Part shown: in pieces, positions 33,323 to 43,600 of the stretch
Layout of the letters: every line of letters begins with the position of its first letter
Numbering within the stretch: the first letter of the stretch is position 1
From: Cellulomonas sp. ES6
Lineage (GTDB): Bacteria > Actinomycetota > Actinomycetes > Actinomycetales > Cellulomonadaceae
NCBI RefSeq assembly: GCF_030053835.1
Contig: NZ_CP125655.1
Coordinates: 2,170,001 to 2,234,000 of the forward strand
Length of the DNA: 64,000 nucleotides
Direction: 5' to 3'
The notes under the pieces: generated by a model
Seen by the model: the letters and a program-made list of their open reading frames with translations, nothing else
What the model was told of the DNA's origin: nothing
Database searches by the model: none
Translations under genes and position numbers: made by a program

Positions 33323-34066
33323 TCAGAGCAGCGGCCGCTGCAGGATCCAGGACCCCCCGAGCACGAGGGCGCCGACGCACACCACCAGGAACGCGCCCAC
33401 CCAGAACCCGCCCGGCAGCGGCGTCAGCCGGGCCAGCGCGTCCGCGTCGGAGGTCCCCCGCCCGCGACCGCGCCGCCGCTGCGCCTGCATCTCCAGCACC
33501 GCCCGCGGCGCCCCGAGCAGCAGGAACCACGTCACGGCGTACGCGACGGCGACCTGCACCGCCGGCGTCCCCCACCACGTCACGCCGACCAGGGCCACGC
33601 CCGTGACCAGCACCGCCCACAGGCCGTACCAGTTGCGGATCTGCACGAGCACGAGGGCGAGGGCCACCACCAGGCCCCACAGCAGCCCGACGGCGTAGCC
33701 GCGCCCGAGCACCCACGAGGCGGCCAGCCCGAGCACGGCGGGCCCGACGTACCCGGCGAAGGCGGTCGCGACCATCCCCGGGCCGCGGGGGCGCCCCACG
33801 GAGACGGTCAGCCCGGAGGTGTCGGAGTGCACGCGCATCCCGGAGAGCCGGCGCCCGAACAGGACGGCGACCAGGGCGTGCGCGGCCTCGTGCACGATCG
33901 TCAGCAGGTGCCGCGACAGGTGCCACAGGGTCGGCACCGCCAGGCACAGCAGCGCCACGCCCAGCGTGCCGAGCAGCACCGGCAGGCCGGGCGCCGGCTG
34001 CACGGTGGTCGCACGGTCCCAGATCTCGCCGGGCAGCCCCCCCAGGTCGTCGAGCACGGCGGTCAC
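33323..34066 (-). CDS. M50-type membrane metalloprotease-like protein
   Basis: 247 aa with about six hydrophobic segments. HEAAH near residue 59 is an HExxH zinc motif in the first helices, and GYVGPAVLGLAASW resembles the helix around the third ligand of the M50B group, in which no PDZ domain is present. Cytoplasmic Arg-rich stretch near residue 200. GTG overlaps the upstream DUF2993 stop, forming a two-gene unit. Substrate unknown. Confidence 0.82.
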   Translation of the reverse strand: MTAVLDDLGGLPGEIWDRATTVQPAPGLPVLLGTLGVALLCLAVPTLWHLSRHLLTIVHEAAHALVAVLFGRRLSGMRVHSDTSGLTVSVGRPRGPGMVATAFAGYVGPAVLGLAASWVLGRGYAVGLLWGLVVALALVLVQIRNWYGLWAVLVTGVALVGVTWWGTPAVQVAVAYAVTWFLLLGAPRAVLEMQAQRRRGRGRGTSDADALARLTPLPGGFWVGAFLVVCVGALVLGGSWILQRPLL

Positions 34067-34773
34067 AGCTCGTCGAGCGTGAGGTCGTCCAGCTCGACGG
34101 CGAGGTGCACGCCGTCGGCCTGCACGGTCGCGGCGGTGACCCGGGCGCCGGCCGGGAGCTGGTCCGTGAGGCGGAGCTCGGTGATCCGGGAGGCCAGCCC
34201 GTCGGGCAGCACGCCCGCGTCGATCGTCAGCCCGCCGAGCGTCGCCGACTCGATCGCAGCGGTGACCCCGTCGGCCCCCGCGGCGGCGAGCGTCAACGTG
34301 ACCGCCGCGGGGACGCCCGCCGCCTCGCCCTCCGCGACGAGCCGGTCGCCGTCGACGCGCAGCGCCAGGTCCCAGCCGGTGCGCTCGCGCAGCAGCTCCG
34401 CGAGCGCCGCGGTCGGGACGGTGGCGGTGGCGCGCACGTGCTCGGCGCCCCGCGGCTCCCGCACGGCCACGCCCGTGGCCGTGATCCGCAGGTCGGTCAC
34501 GTCGAGCCCGCGCAGCGTCGCGGTGGCCGCTCGCACGCGCACGTCGTCGAGCGCACCGCGGGCCAGCTGCGTGAGGAACGGGAAGCCCTCGACGGTGACG
34601 TGCACGTCGGTGGCGGAGGTCTTCTGCCGCACCGCGTCGGCCGCCACGTCCTCCGCGACGCCGCGCGTCACGCGGTCCGCGAGCAGCGTGCCGCCGACCA
34701 GCAGCGCCAGGGCCAGGACGAGGCCGACGACGCAGCCGATGCGCCGGCGACGCCGGACGGGGGTGGTCTGCAC
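34063..34773 (-). CDS. DUF2993 (LmeA-like) lipid-binding envelope protein
   Basis: 236 aa. Short Arg-rich N-terminus and one membrane segment (IGCVVGLVLALALLVGGTLLA) followed by a beta-rich domain with FPFLTQLARG, the DUF2993 landmark. Mycobacterial LmeA of this family binds phospholipid and affects mannan length; that role is family knowledge, not shown here. GTG start with minus-strand TAGGCT seven bases upstream, so probably leaderless. Confidence 0.85.
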   Translation of the reverse strand: MQTTPVRRRRRIGCVVGLVLALALLVGGTLLADRVTRGVAEDVAADAVRQKTSATDVHVTVEGFPFLTQLARGALDDVRVRAATATLRGLDVTDLRITATGVAVREPRGAEHVRATATVPTAALAELLRERTGWDLALRVDGDRLVAEGEAAGVPAAVTLTLAAAGADGVTAAIESATLGGLTIDAGVLPDGLASRITELRLTDQLPAGARVTAATVQADGVHLAVELDDLTLDEL

Positions 34774-34780
34774 GGCCCCG

Positions 34781-34786
34781 AGCCTA
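34781..34786 (-). promoter_or_regulatory. -10 element TAGGCT, leaderless DUF2993 transcript
   Basis: Minus-strand TAGGCT followed by seven bases and GTG 34773. Confidence 0.45.
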
Positions 34787-34892
34787 CGAGGCCGCCCTGC
34801 GTGCGCGCGGGGATCCCGCGTCCGGTTGCGGGGTCCCGTGCCTCCGCCTTGACTCGGTGGGGCAGGGGCAGCGGAGCGACGGGAGCGGACGC

Positions 34893-35132
34893 ATGGGCAT
34901 CGGGGACTTCGTCGACAAGGCCAAGCGGGCCGTGGCCGGCAACGAGGACAAGATCGCGGGCGCCATCGACAAGGCCGCCGACGCGGTGAAGTCGCGCACG
35001 TCGGACTCGACCGACGCGAAGGTCGACCGCGCGGCCGGGAAGGCGCGGGAGCTGCTCGAGAAGCAGAAGCGCGACACCGGGGAGGAACCGCCCCGGCACC
35101 ACACGGAGCGTCCCGACCCGCCGGCGCTCTGA
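34893..35132 (+). CDS. MT0933-like antitoxin-type small protein
   Basis: 79 aa, highly charged, Lys/Asp/Ala-rich amphipathic helix protein starting MGIGDFVDKAK, with GAIDKAADAVK and a KVDRAAGKARELLEKQ helix. This fits the MT0933/Rv0909 antitoxin family. No toxin gene (SRPBCC type in mycobacteria) is adjacent, so the antitoxin role is uncertain and a stress or DNA-binding role is possible. ATG with GGGAG upstream; a longer upstream start is rejected. Confidence 0.65.
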   Translation: MGIGDFVDKAKRAVAGNEDKIAGAIDKAADAVKSRTSDSTDAKVDRAAGKARELLEKQKRDTGEEPPRHHTERPDPPAL

Positions 35133-35142
35133 GGCGGCGCCG

Positions 35143-36540
35143 GTGACGTCGCGACCCGTCCTCCTGGTCCTCCACGGCGCACGGGGCGATCTCGCGCGCC
35201 GCATGGTCTACCCCGGCCTGGCCGAGCTCGCGCAGCGCGGCCTGCTCCCGGAGCGGTGGCTGCTGCTCGGCACCGGTCGCCGCCCGACCGACGAGGTGGA
35301 CCTGCCCGCCCTGGTGCACGAGTCTCTCGCGGAGCACGGCGACGACGACCACGCCGGGCTGCTCGACGACCACGTGCGGTACGCCACCACGTTCGACGAG
35401 GACGACCCGGGCGACCTGGTGGACGCCATCGGCGAGGCCCGCCGCGAGCTCGCCGGGGACGACGGCGAGGTGGTCGTCGTGCACTACCTGGCGGTCCCGC
35501 CGTCGTCGTTCGCGCCGATCACGCGCGGGCTGCGGCAGCACGACCTCGCCGACGGCGCCCGCGTGGTCTACGAGAAGCCGTACGGCACGTCGCCGGAGTC
35601 GTTCGACGAGCTGGACGCCCTGGTGCACGAGGTGCTCGACGAGGACCAGGTGTTCCGGATCGACCACTTCCTCGGCAAGGAGGCGACGCAGAACCTGCAC
35701 GTGCTGCGGTTCGCGAACGAGCTGTTCGGGGGCGTCTGGAACCGGCAGCACGTCGCCGAGGTGCAGGTCGACGTGCCGGAGACGCTGGACGTCACCGACC
35801 GCGTGGACTTCTACGACGAGACCGGCGCGGCCCTCGACATGGTCGTGACGCACCTGTTCCAGGTCGCCGCCGAGGTCGCGATGGAGCCGCCCGCGCGGAT
35901 GGACGCCGCGCACCTCGCGACGGCGCGCGAGCACGTCATCGGCTGCTTCCGGCCGCTCGACCCGGTCCGGGACGTCGTGCTCGGGCAGTTCGAGGGCTAC
36001 CGCGACGTCGACGGCGTGGCGGAGGGCTCCCGGACCGACACGTTCGTGGCCGCGCGGCTGTGGGTCGACAACGACCGCTGGCGCGGGGTGCCGTTCCTGC
36101 TGCGCACGGGCAAGCGGATGGCGGTGTCGGCGCAACGCGTCACCCTCGTGCTCCGGACCCCGGACGAGCTGTTCGGCGAGCCGACGGGCCCCGGCCGCAT
36201 CAGCCTGTCGCTGTCGGGGGACGGGGCGATCGACGTCACGACGACGGTGAAGCAGCCCGGCGCCGAGCTCCGGCTCGCGACCGGCACCGCGTCGCTGTCG
36301 CTGGACGACGTCTCGCCGGGCGAGCCGCTGCCGCCGTACGCGTCGCTGCTGCACGACGTGCTGGCCGGGGACCGCACGCTGTTCACGACGCCGCAGGGGC
36401 TGCGCGCGGCGTGGGAGGCGTTCGCGCCGCTGCTGGGCCCGGACCGGCCGGAGCCGGAGCCGTACGCCCCGGGCACGTGGGGGCCCGCCCGGGCCGACGC
36501 GCTGGCCGGCCCGGACGGGTGGGTCCTCACTCGTAGCTGA
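35143..36540 (+). CDS. zwf: Glucose-6-phosphate 1-dehydrogenase
   Basis: 465 aa, NADP-dependent first step of the oxidative pentose phosphate pathway. Cofactor loop GARGDLARR, YEKPYGTSPES, the active-site RIDHFLGKEATQNL, and FLLRTGKRM are present. GTG start ten bases after the antitoxin-like gene. No opcA, tal, tkt or pgl is next to it, unlike the usual actinobacterial zwf locus, so this may be a second copy. Its last 14 bases overlap the end of the converging ABC permease gene. Confidence 0.93.
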   Translation: MTSRPVLLVLHGARGDLARRMVYPGLAELAQRGLLPERWLLLGTGRRPTDEVDLPALVHESLAEHGDDDHAGLLDDHVRYATTFDEDDPGDLVDAIGEARRELAGDDGEVVVVHYLAVPPSSFAPITRGLRQHDLADGARVVYEKPYGTSPESFDELDALVHEVLDEDQVFRIDHFLGKEATQNLHVLRFANELFGGVWNRQHVAEVQVDVPETLDVTDRVDFYDETGAALDMVVTHLFQVAAEVAMEPPARMDAAHLATAREHVIGCFRPLDPVRDVVLGQFEGYRDVDGVAEGSRTDTFVAARLWVDNDRWRGVPFLLRTGKRMAVSAQRVTLVLRTPDELFGEPTGPGRISLSLSGDGAIDVTTTVKQPGAELRLATGTASLSLDDVSPGEPLPPYASLLHDVLAGDRTLFTTPQGLRAAWEAFAPLLGPDRPEPEPYAPGTWGPARADALAGPDGWVLTRS

Positions 36541-39073
36541 CGGCGTCCAGCACCTTCATGCGGGCGGCCCGGGTCGCGGGCCACAGCGCGGCCAGCACCC
36601 CGACCACCACGGCCAGCGCGAGCATCCCCAGCAGGTTGCCCCACGGGATGACGAGCTCGGAGAGCCCGTCGCTCGCGTAGACGGTCGGCAGCGCGGAGGC
36701 CAGGGCGACCCCGACCCCGAGCCCGACGACCGTCCCGAACACCGCCGTGAGCACCGACTCGACGGTCACGGTCCCGGCGAGCTGCAGCCGCCCGAGCCCG
36801 ACCGCGCGGAGCAGCCCGATCTCCCGCGTCCGCTCGATGACCGACAGGGCGAGCGTGTTGACGATGCCGAGTACCGCGATCACGACCGACAGGCCGAGCA
36901 GCGCGTACAGGATGACCAGCACCTGGTTCACCTGGTCGGCGAGGGTCGACACGAACTCGTCCTGCGTCATCACCGAGACGACCACGTAGGGCGAGACGGC
37001 GGCCGCGACCGCGTCCTGCAGCTCGGCGACGCCGACGCCCGGCGCCGCGTCGACGAGCACCGTGTCGATGCTCTGCTGCTCCGCCGGCACGAGGTCGTCG
37101 AGCACGGCCGTGGGCACCACCACCGGGGCGCCGACGACGTTGCTCGAGAAAACGGCCCCGACGCGGACGTCGTGGTCGCCGGTGAGACCCTGCACCGTGA
37201 GCGTGTCGCCCACCTGCCAGCCGTGCGTCTCGGCGTCGGACTCCTTGACGATCGCGCCGCCGTCCGCGAGCGCGGCGGAGACGTCCCCGTCCACGGTCTC
37301 GACGTCGATGGCGCGGTCGAACAGGTCGGCCGCGAGGCCCGCGACGTACACGACGGCCTGGTCGTCGCCGCCCTGCTCCCCGACGGGCAGCGGGGCGAAC
37401 GCGAACGGGTCGGCGGTCCCGACCTCCGGCAGCGCCTCGACGTCCGCGACCGCGCCCGCGGGCACCTCACGCGTCGCCGACTGCAGCACCAGGTCGCCGT
37501 GGAGCTGCGACTCGACCACGCCCGCGACGGACTCCTGCGTCGACACCGCGATCACCGACACCCCGCCGACGAGCGCCATGCCGACCATGAGCGCACCCGC
37601 GGTGTTGGCGGTGCGCCGCGGGTTGCGGACGACGTTCCCGCGGGCGAGCCGGCCCACGGGGCGCAGCAGGCGGACGAACGGCCAGGCCAGTGCGCCGACG
37701 ACCCACCGGGCGAGGGACGGCGCGAGCATGAGCACCCCGAGGAGCACCGCGGCGGCGCCGACCCCGAGCACGGTGCCCGCGGCGTCGGACTCCGGCCGCA
37801 CCATGGCGGTGACGACACCGGCCACACCGAGCGCCGTGAGCACGGTGCCGATCACGGCGCGGACCCGCATGGAGCGCTCGGGCACCGTCACGTCGTCACG
37901 CATCGCCTCGACGGGCGGCACGAGCGCCGCGCGCCGGGCCGGCACCGCCGCGGCCAGCACGCTGACCACGGTGCCGACCACCAGCGAGACGCCGATGGTG
38001 GCGCCGTCGACCGGGATCTCCCCCGCGAGGTCCATGCCGACCGCCTCGAGGCCGACCTTGAGCACCTGCACGAGCCCCAGGCCGCCGGCGACGCCGACCG
38101 CCGACCCGAGCAGGCCGACGACGGCCGCCTGCACGAGGATCGACGCGAACACCTGCAGGGGCGAGGCGCCGACCGCGCGCAGCAGCGCGAACTCCCGCAT
38201 GCGCTGGCGGACGGACATCGCGAACGTGTTGGAGATGATGAACGCGCCGACGAACAGCGCGATGCCGGCGAACACGAGCAGGAACGTCGTGATGAAGCCG
38301 AGCATCTCCCCGATCTCGGCCTTGTTCTCGTCGCGCAGCTGCTGGCCGGACACGGCCTCGAGGTCCGACGGGACGACCTGCCGCACCTCGGCGACGAGGT
38401 CCTCAGGCGTGGTGCCGTCCGCCGCGTAGACGGCGATGTCGTTGACGTTGCCGTCCGGGGCGAACAGCCCGTAGCCGGTGTCGGGGTCCACCACGACGAT
38501 CGTCGCGCCGGCCATCGGGCCGCCGAGGTCGAACGAGCCGACGATCGTCACGTCGGTGACCTGCCCGGCGATCACCGCGGTCGTCGAGTCGCCCACGTCG
38601 AAGCCCGAGGACTCCAGGGTGTTGGTCTCCAGGGCGACCTCGCCGGCCCGCTCCGGCCCGCGACCCTCGACCATGTCGATCGACGGGTCGTCGGTGACGT
38701 AGGGGAACGCGAAGCTCGGCGCCTGCGTGCTCTGCACGGCGGTGCCGTCGGAGCCGACCAGGACGATCGAGCCCTGGATCTCCGGGATCGCGTGCGCGAC
38801 GCCGTCCAGGTCCGCGATCTCGGTCGCGAGCTCGCGGGGCACCCCGGCGCCGACGGACGAGCCGTCCGTCACCGACGCGCCCTCGGCGGGCGGGACCCGC
38901 ACGTACGCGTCGCCCGGCGCGGCGGCGTCCACGATCCCGTCGAAGGTGGAGGACATCATCTCGCGCAGCGAGAAGGTCCCGGCCACGAAGGCCACGCCCA
39001 GCGCGACCGCGAGCAGGGACAGCAGGAACCGGACGAGGTGCGCGCGGATGCCTCTCAGCGCGACCCGGCCCAT
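36527..39073 (-). CDS. ABC transporter permease, FtsX/MacB type, two-domain
   Basis: 848 aa with an N-terminal helix (about 17-37), a large extracytoplasmic domain, three helices with an FtsX domain (about 265-390), a second periplasmic domain, and a final FtsX domain (about 730-845). Typical features are NTFAMSVRQRMREFALLRAVGASP and VIERTREIGLLRAVGLGR in pieces. Such permeases move lipids or peptides or transmit force; cargo unknown. ATG overlaps the ATPase stop. The 3' end overlaps zwf tail to tail. Confidence 0.92.
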   Translation of the reverse strand: MGRVALRGIRAHLVRFLLSLLAVALGVAFVAGTFSLREMMSSTFDGIVDAAAPGDAYVRVPPAEGASVTDGSSVGAGVPRELATEIADLDGVAHAIPEIQGSIVLVGSDGTAVQSTQAPSFAFPYVTDDPSIDMVEGRGPERAGEVALETNTLESSGFDVGDSTTAVIAGQVTDVTIVGSFDLGGPMAGATIVVVDPDTGYGLFAPDGNVNDIAVYAADGTTPEDLVAEVRQVVPSDLEAVSGQQLRDENKAEIGEMLGFITTFLLVFAGIALFVGAFIISNTFAMSVRQRMREFALLRAVGASPLQVFASILVQAAVVGLLGSAVGVAGGLGLVQVLKVGLEAVGMDLAGEIPVDGATIGVSLVVGTVVSVLAAAVPARRAALVPPVEAMRDDVTVPERSMRVRAVIGTVLTALGVAGVVTAMVRPESDAAGTVLGVGAAAVLLGVLMLAPSLARWVVGALAWPFVRLLRPVGRLARGNVVRNPRRTANTAGALMVGMALVGGVSVIAVSTQESVAGVVESQLHGDLVLQSATREVPAGAVADVEALPEVGTADPFAFAPLPVGEQGGDDQAVVYVAGLAADLFDRAIDVETVDGDVSAALADGGAIVKESDAETHGWQVGDTLTVQGLTGDHDVRVGAVFSSNVVGAPVVVPTAVLDDLVPAEQQSIDTVLVDAAPGVGVAELQDAVAAAVSPYVVVSVMTQDEFVSTLADQVNQVLVILYALLGLSVVIAVLGIVNTLALSVIERTREIGLLRAVGLGRLQLAGTVTVESVLTAVFGTVVGLGVGVALASALPTVYASDGLSELVIPWGNLLGMLALAVVVGVLAALWPATRAARMKVLDAVSYE

Positions 39074-39849
39074 CAGCGCACCCCGTCGGCGACACCCGCG
39101 GCGGCGGGGGCCGGCCGCAGCGACGTGAGCGTGGCGAGGACGGACTCCGGCGTCGGGTCGGTGAGCTCCCCGACGAGCCGGCCGTCCGCGAGGAACAGCA
39201 CCCGGTGCGCGTAGGACGCGGCCGTCGGGTCGTGCGTGACCATGACGACGGACTGCCCGAGGCCGTCGACCGAGCGGCGCAGGAACCCGAGGACCTCGCC
39301 GGAGGACGTGGAGTCGAGGTTGCCGGTCGGCTCGTCCGCGAACACCACCGCCGGGCGGGAGACCAGGGCGCGCGCGCAGGCCACGCGCTGCTGCTGGCCG
39401 CCGGAGAGCTCGGTGGGCTTGTGGTCCAGGCGGTCCGCGAGACCCACGGCCTGCACGACCGCGTCGAGGTGCGCACGGTCGACCGGGCGGCGGGCGATGT
39501 CGAGCGGCAGCGTGATGTTCTCGAGGGCCGTGAGCGTCGGCACCAGGTTGAACGCCTGGAACACGAACCCGAGCCGGTCGCGGCGCAGGCGGGTGAGCTG
39601 GCGCTCGTTCATCGCGCTGACCTCGAGGCCGTCGACGACGACCGAGCCCGCGTTCGCGCGGTCCAGGCCGGCCATGCAGTGCATGAGGGTGGACTTGCCG
39701 GAGCCGGACGGCCCCATGATCGCCGTGAGCTCGCCCCGGGCGAAGTCCACGTCGACGCCCGCGAGGGCGTGCACGGCGGTGTCGCCCGATCCGTAGGTCT
39801 TCACCAGACCGCGGGCACTCGCGATCGGCGTGGCGTCGGTGGAAGTCAT
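39073..39849 (-). CDS. ABC transporter ATPase, LolD/MacB type
   Basis: 258 aa. Walker A GPSGSGKST, LGFVFQAFNLVPTLTA, signature LSGGQQQRVACARAL, Walker B VVFADEPTGNLD and MVTHD are intact; ADEPTGNLD is characteristic of the LolD/FtsE/MacB group. ATG with GGAG six bases upstream. First gene of a two-gene operon with the large permease. A perfect inverted repeat lies 72-86 bases upstream of the start. Confidence 0.93.
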   Translation of the reverse strand: MTSTDATPIASARGLVKTYGSGDTAVHALAGVDVDFARGELTAIMGPSGSGKSTLMHCMAGLDRANAGSVVVDGLEVSAMNERQLTRLRRDRLGFVFQAFNLVPTLTALENITLPLDIARRPVDRAHLDAVVQAVGLADRLDHKPTELSGGQQQRVACARALVSRPAVVFADEPTGNLDSTSSGEVLGFLRRSVDGLGQSVVMVTHDPTAASYAHRVLFLADGRLVGELTDPTPESVLATLTSLRPAPAAAGVADGVR

Positions 39850-39920
39850 GATCTCCAGTTCCTGTGTGTCGGATGTCAGCAGGACGATCGTGGCCCGGGT
39901 GGTGGTGCGGGGGGCATCCG

Positions 39921-39935
39921 GGACCACCCTGGTCC
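39921..39935. promoter_or_regulatory. Candidate operator upstream of the FtsX-type transporter
   Basis: Perfect 6-3-6 inverted repeat GGACCA-CCC-TGGTCC in the 271-base divergent region. No regulator gene is adjacent. A TACAGT hexamer at about 40075 may be the -10 of the rightward gene. Confidence 0.35.
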
Positions 39936-40120
39936 ACCCCTGACCGACCCCCGGGAGATCGGGGCCGCGACCCTGAGTGTGCAGGTCAGGAGGGTGCGGG
40001 GACTGGGTCGGAGGGCCCGCGCCGCGTGCCGCGGTGGCCCGCCCCGCGGGCGTGACCGACCCCGGATACAGTGTGGCGCACGTCACAGCGGACGCCTAGG
40101 CTGGTGGGCGGGGTGCTCCG

Positions 40121-40558
40121 ATGCCGTGGTCCCTGCTGTTCTGGTTGCTCGCGCCGTCGCTGGCGTTCGTCGTCGTGCTCGCGCTCGTGCCCGGCGGCGA
40201 GCCGTCGCCCCGGCGGCGGGCGGTGCAGGCGCGCCTGCGGGCGGGCATCGCCGGACAGCTCGACCGGGTCGCCGCGCGGGTCCGGCACGGGCGCGCGGTG
40301 CCGGAGCCGGACCCCTTCGACGCGCTGCACGTGCAGCTGCGGCTGGGCATCGTGACGCAGCACCTGCAGCGGCTGGAGGCCGACCCGCACGCCTGGGCCC
40401 GCGCGGAGCGGATCATCGCGAGCCAGCTCGCGTACGACGCCCTGCTCGCGGACGCGTGCCGGCTGGCGGGGGTCGAGGTGCTCCCGCGCGCGAAGGGCGA
40501 CCCGTGGGAGCGGATGCGCGAGGAGGTCGAGCTGGCGGCCCGCGGCTGGACGTGGTGA
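40121..40558 (+). CDS. Hypothetical membrane-anchored protein (145 aa)
   Basis: One N-terminal hydrophobic helix (residues about 4-24) followed by a basic linker and a helical cytoplasmic domain with LQRLEADPHAWARAERI and a C-terminal WERMREEVELAARGW. I do not recognise a family. ATG start; divergent from the ABC operon and convergent with sbcC, with a strong terminator between. Codon pattern matches the surroundings, supporting a real gene. Confidence 0.7.
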   Translation: MPWSLLFWLLAPSLAFVVVLALVPGGEPSPRRRAVQARLRAGIAGQLDRVAARVRHGRAVPEPDPFDALHVQLRLGIVTQHLQRLEADPHAWARAERIIASQLAYDALLADACRLAGVEVLPRAKGDPWERMREEVELAARGWTW

Positions 40559-40566
40559 CCGACGAC

Positions 40567-40602
40567 CGGTGCGGCGGGGCCGTGGACAGCCCCGCCGCAC
40601 CG
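40567..40602. terminator. Bidirectional terminator, perfect 14-bp stem
   Basis: Arms 40567-40580 and 40589-40602 are perfectly complementary with an 8-base loop, between the converging hypothetical gene and sbcC. Confidence 0.8.
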
Positions 40603-40656
40603 TCGCGGGCGCCGCCCCGGGGACCGCCCCGGCCACCGACGGCACGGCCGGGCGGC

Positions 40657-43600
40657 TCAGCCGGCGACGACCGTGAGCGTGCTCGAGCCGTCGGGTCGGC
40701 GGCGCACCTCGATCCGCTCGGCCACCGCCTGCTTGAGGGTCTCCACGTGCGACACGACGCCGACGACCCGGCCGCCGGCACGCAGCCTGCCGAGCTCGGC
40801 GAGGACGGCGTCGAGCGTGTGCGGGTCGAGGGTGCCGAAGCCCTCGTCGATGAACAGGGTGCCGAGCTCGACCCCCCCGGCCTCGGCCGTGACGACGTCC
40901 GCCATGCCGAGCGCGAGGCACAGCGAGACGTAGAACGTCTCGCCGCCCGACAGCGTCCGCGGGTCCCGGGCCGACCCCGTGGTGTGGTCGACGACGCGCA
41001 TCGCGAGGCCGGTGCGGCGGCTGCGGACGTCCTCCCGCTCGTCGGACCGCTCCAGCTCGTAGCGACCGTCGGACATCTCGCGGAGCCGCTCGTTGGCCGC
41101 GGCCACGACGTCCTCGAACCGGCGGACCAGCACGTACGTGGCGAGGGAGAGGGCGGCGGCGTTGTCGGCGTCGGTGCCACCGGCGAGACGGGCCATCCGC
41201 AGCACGGGAGCGGCGTCGCGCTCCGCGGCCGACAGGGACGCGACCCCCTCGGTGACACGGTCGGCCGCCTCGGTGGCGCGGTCGAGGCGGTCGCGGACCG
41301 ACCCGTGGGCGGCACCGGCCGCGTCGGCCGTCGCGAGCGCCTCCGCGAGGGCGGACTCGAGCTCCGCCAACCGGATCGCCAGCGCGTCCGGCCCCTCGTC
41401 CCCGAGGTCGGCGAGCTCGGGGTCGCGCAGCCCCTCCTCGACGAGCGCGACGGCGGTGCGGTGCGCCTCGACGGCCCGCTCGACGGCCGCGACGTCCCCC
41501 GAGGCCGCGACGGCCGCGCGGGCCACGTCCTCCGCGGTCGCCCCGACAGCGGAACCCGGCCCCGCACCCGAACCCGGCCTCGCAGCCGACCCCGCGGCGG
41601 CCACGAACCCGTGCTCCGCGAGCAGCAGGCGGAGCTCCGCCTCGCGGTCCGCCGCGACCCGGCGCGCCTGGGCGTGCCGTGCCAGGGCGTCGCGCACGGC
41701 GTCCGCGGCGTCGACGCGCGCCTGCTCCGCTCCCTGCCGCGCGACGACCGTCGGGTGGCCGGCGCGGGCCTCCGCGACCTCGGCGGTGTCCCGGTCGAGC
41801 TCCTCCTGCGCACGGGTGAGCGCGTGCGCCGCCTCCGCGAGCTCGTCGGCGAGGCGGGACCGGCCCGCGCGCAGCTCCTCGGTGACACGGTCGTGGTCGG
41901 CCAGGGCATCCCGGAGCCGGTCGCGCGTCCCGGCGGCGGCGCGCGCCTCCGCGAGGAGGGTCCGACGGCGCCCGACCTCGTCCTCCGCGTGCCGCTGCAG
42001 CGCCGCGAGGTCCCGCAGGGAGGTCGTGGCGCCGACCCGCTCCCGCAGCGCCGCGCAGCGCTCGGTCAGCGCGACGACGGCCGCGTCGCGCTCCCGCACA
42101 TCCGCCTCCGCGGCCCGGCGGCGCTCCTCCGCGGCGGCGACGTCCTCCTCGCGCACGTGGTCCGCGCCGAGCGGCGCGGGTCGGGGGTGCTCCGCCGCGC
42201 CGCACACCGGGCACGGCTCGCCGTCCGTGAGCCCGGCGGCGAGCTCGCCGGCGAAGCCCTCGAGCCGGGCGGTCCGCAGGCGCGCCTCCTCCTGGACCGC
42301 GACCCCGGCCACGGCGGCTGCGCCCGCGCGCTGCCGGGTCGCCTCCGCGAGCTCCCCCTCGGCCGCCCGCAGGTCGCGCACGGCGGCGAGCACCGCCTCG
42401 GCGTCCGCGACGTCACGGGCGCGCGCGGGCTCGGTCGCGGCGAGCGCGGTCGCGTCGTCCAGCTCGACGAGCAGCGCCTCCCGTTCGGCCGGACGGGCGG
42501 CGAGCACGTCGTCGGCATCGGCGATCGCCTGCTCGCGCGCCGCCTGGCGCTCGCGCAGGCGGTCGAGCTCCCGGCGGCGGGCCGGCAGCCCGTCCTCCAG
42601 GGCGACGACCCGCCGCAGCGTCGCGACGACCGCGGCCCCGGCGTCGCGCTCCGTGGCGAGGGAGTCCGGCAGCGTGGCGTCGGCCAGGGCGACATCGGTG
42701 TCCGCGGGCGCCAGCCCCTCCGGTGCGGCGTCGAGCGCGGCGCGCAGCTCCTTCTCGGCGCCCGCGGACGCCGCCCGGGCCTCGTCGAGCCCGCGCAGCG
42801 CCGGCCGCACGACCGCCGCGCGGCGGGCCCGGTCGAGCCGCTGCAGGTCCTCCGCGTGCCGGCCGGCCGCGGCGGCGAGCCGCTCCTGCTCGACCTCCAG
42901 CGAGGTACGGCGCCGGACGAGCCGCAGCCGCCGCGCCGCCTCGTCGGTGGCGGCACGGACGGTCGCCGCGCGCCTGCCGGCGGACCGGGCGGCCTCCTCC
43001 GCGGCCGCGGCTCCCGCGCGGAGCACGTCCAGCCGCTCCGCCACCAGCGCGGACACCGCCGCCGGGTCCTCCGCGGCCGCGGTGCGCAGGTCGGCGACGC
43101 CCTCGTCGTCCGCGCCGGACGCACCCGCGAACCGGGCGGCGGACTCCTGGACCCGGGCGCGCGCGTCCGCGACGGCCCGGGAGGCCTCGCGCCCGAGCTC
43201 CTGGAGGCGCTGCTGCAGGCGGTCGTAGACCTCCGTGCCGAAGATCCGCTGCAGGAGGCCGCGGCGCTGCTCGGGGTCGGCCCGCAGGAACGCCGCGAAC
43301 TCGCCCTGCGGCAGCACCATGGTCTGGACGAACTGCGCGCGGTCGAGGCCGACCACCCGCGCGAGCTCGGCCCCGGCCTCGTCCAGCCGGGTCGACAGGA
43401 GCTCCCCGTCCGCGTCGTCCGGCACGCCCGAGGCCGGCACCGCCGTCAGCCGCCAGAGCTTGACCGTCGCCTGCTGGCGCACGGTGCCGGAGCCGCGGCG
43501 CTTCGGCCGGTCGTACGCGGGAGTGCGCCGCACGCGGTAGACGCCCGCCCCGGTCTCGAGCACCAGGTCGACCACCGTCTCGACGTCCTCCGCCGCGAAC

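Noticed and set aside
34857..34892. Longer start for the MT0933-like protein
   Set aside because: The extra residues do not resemble the family, and ATG 34893 has GGGAG at correct spacing.
34893..35132. Complete toxin-antitoxin pair
   Set aside because: The neighbours are zwf and DUF2993; no plausible toxin gene adjoins it.
36527..36540. Frameshift or assembly error at the zwf/permease junction
   Set aside because: Both proteins end at natural family C-termini; a 14-base convergent overlap is normal in compact genomes.
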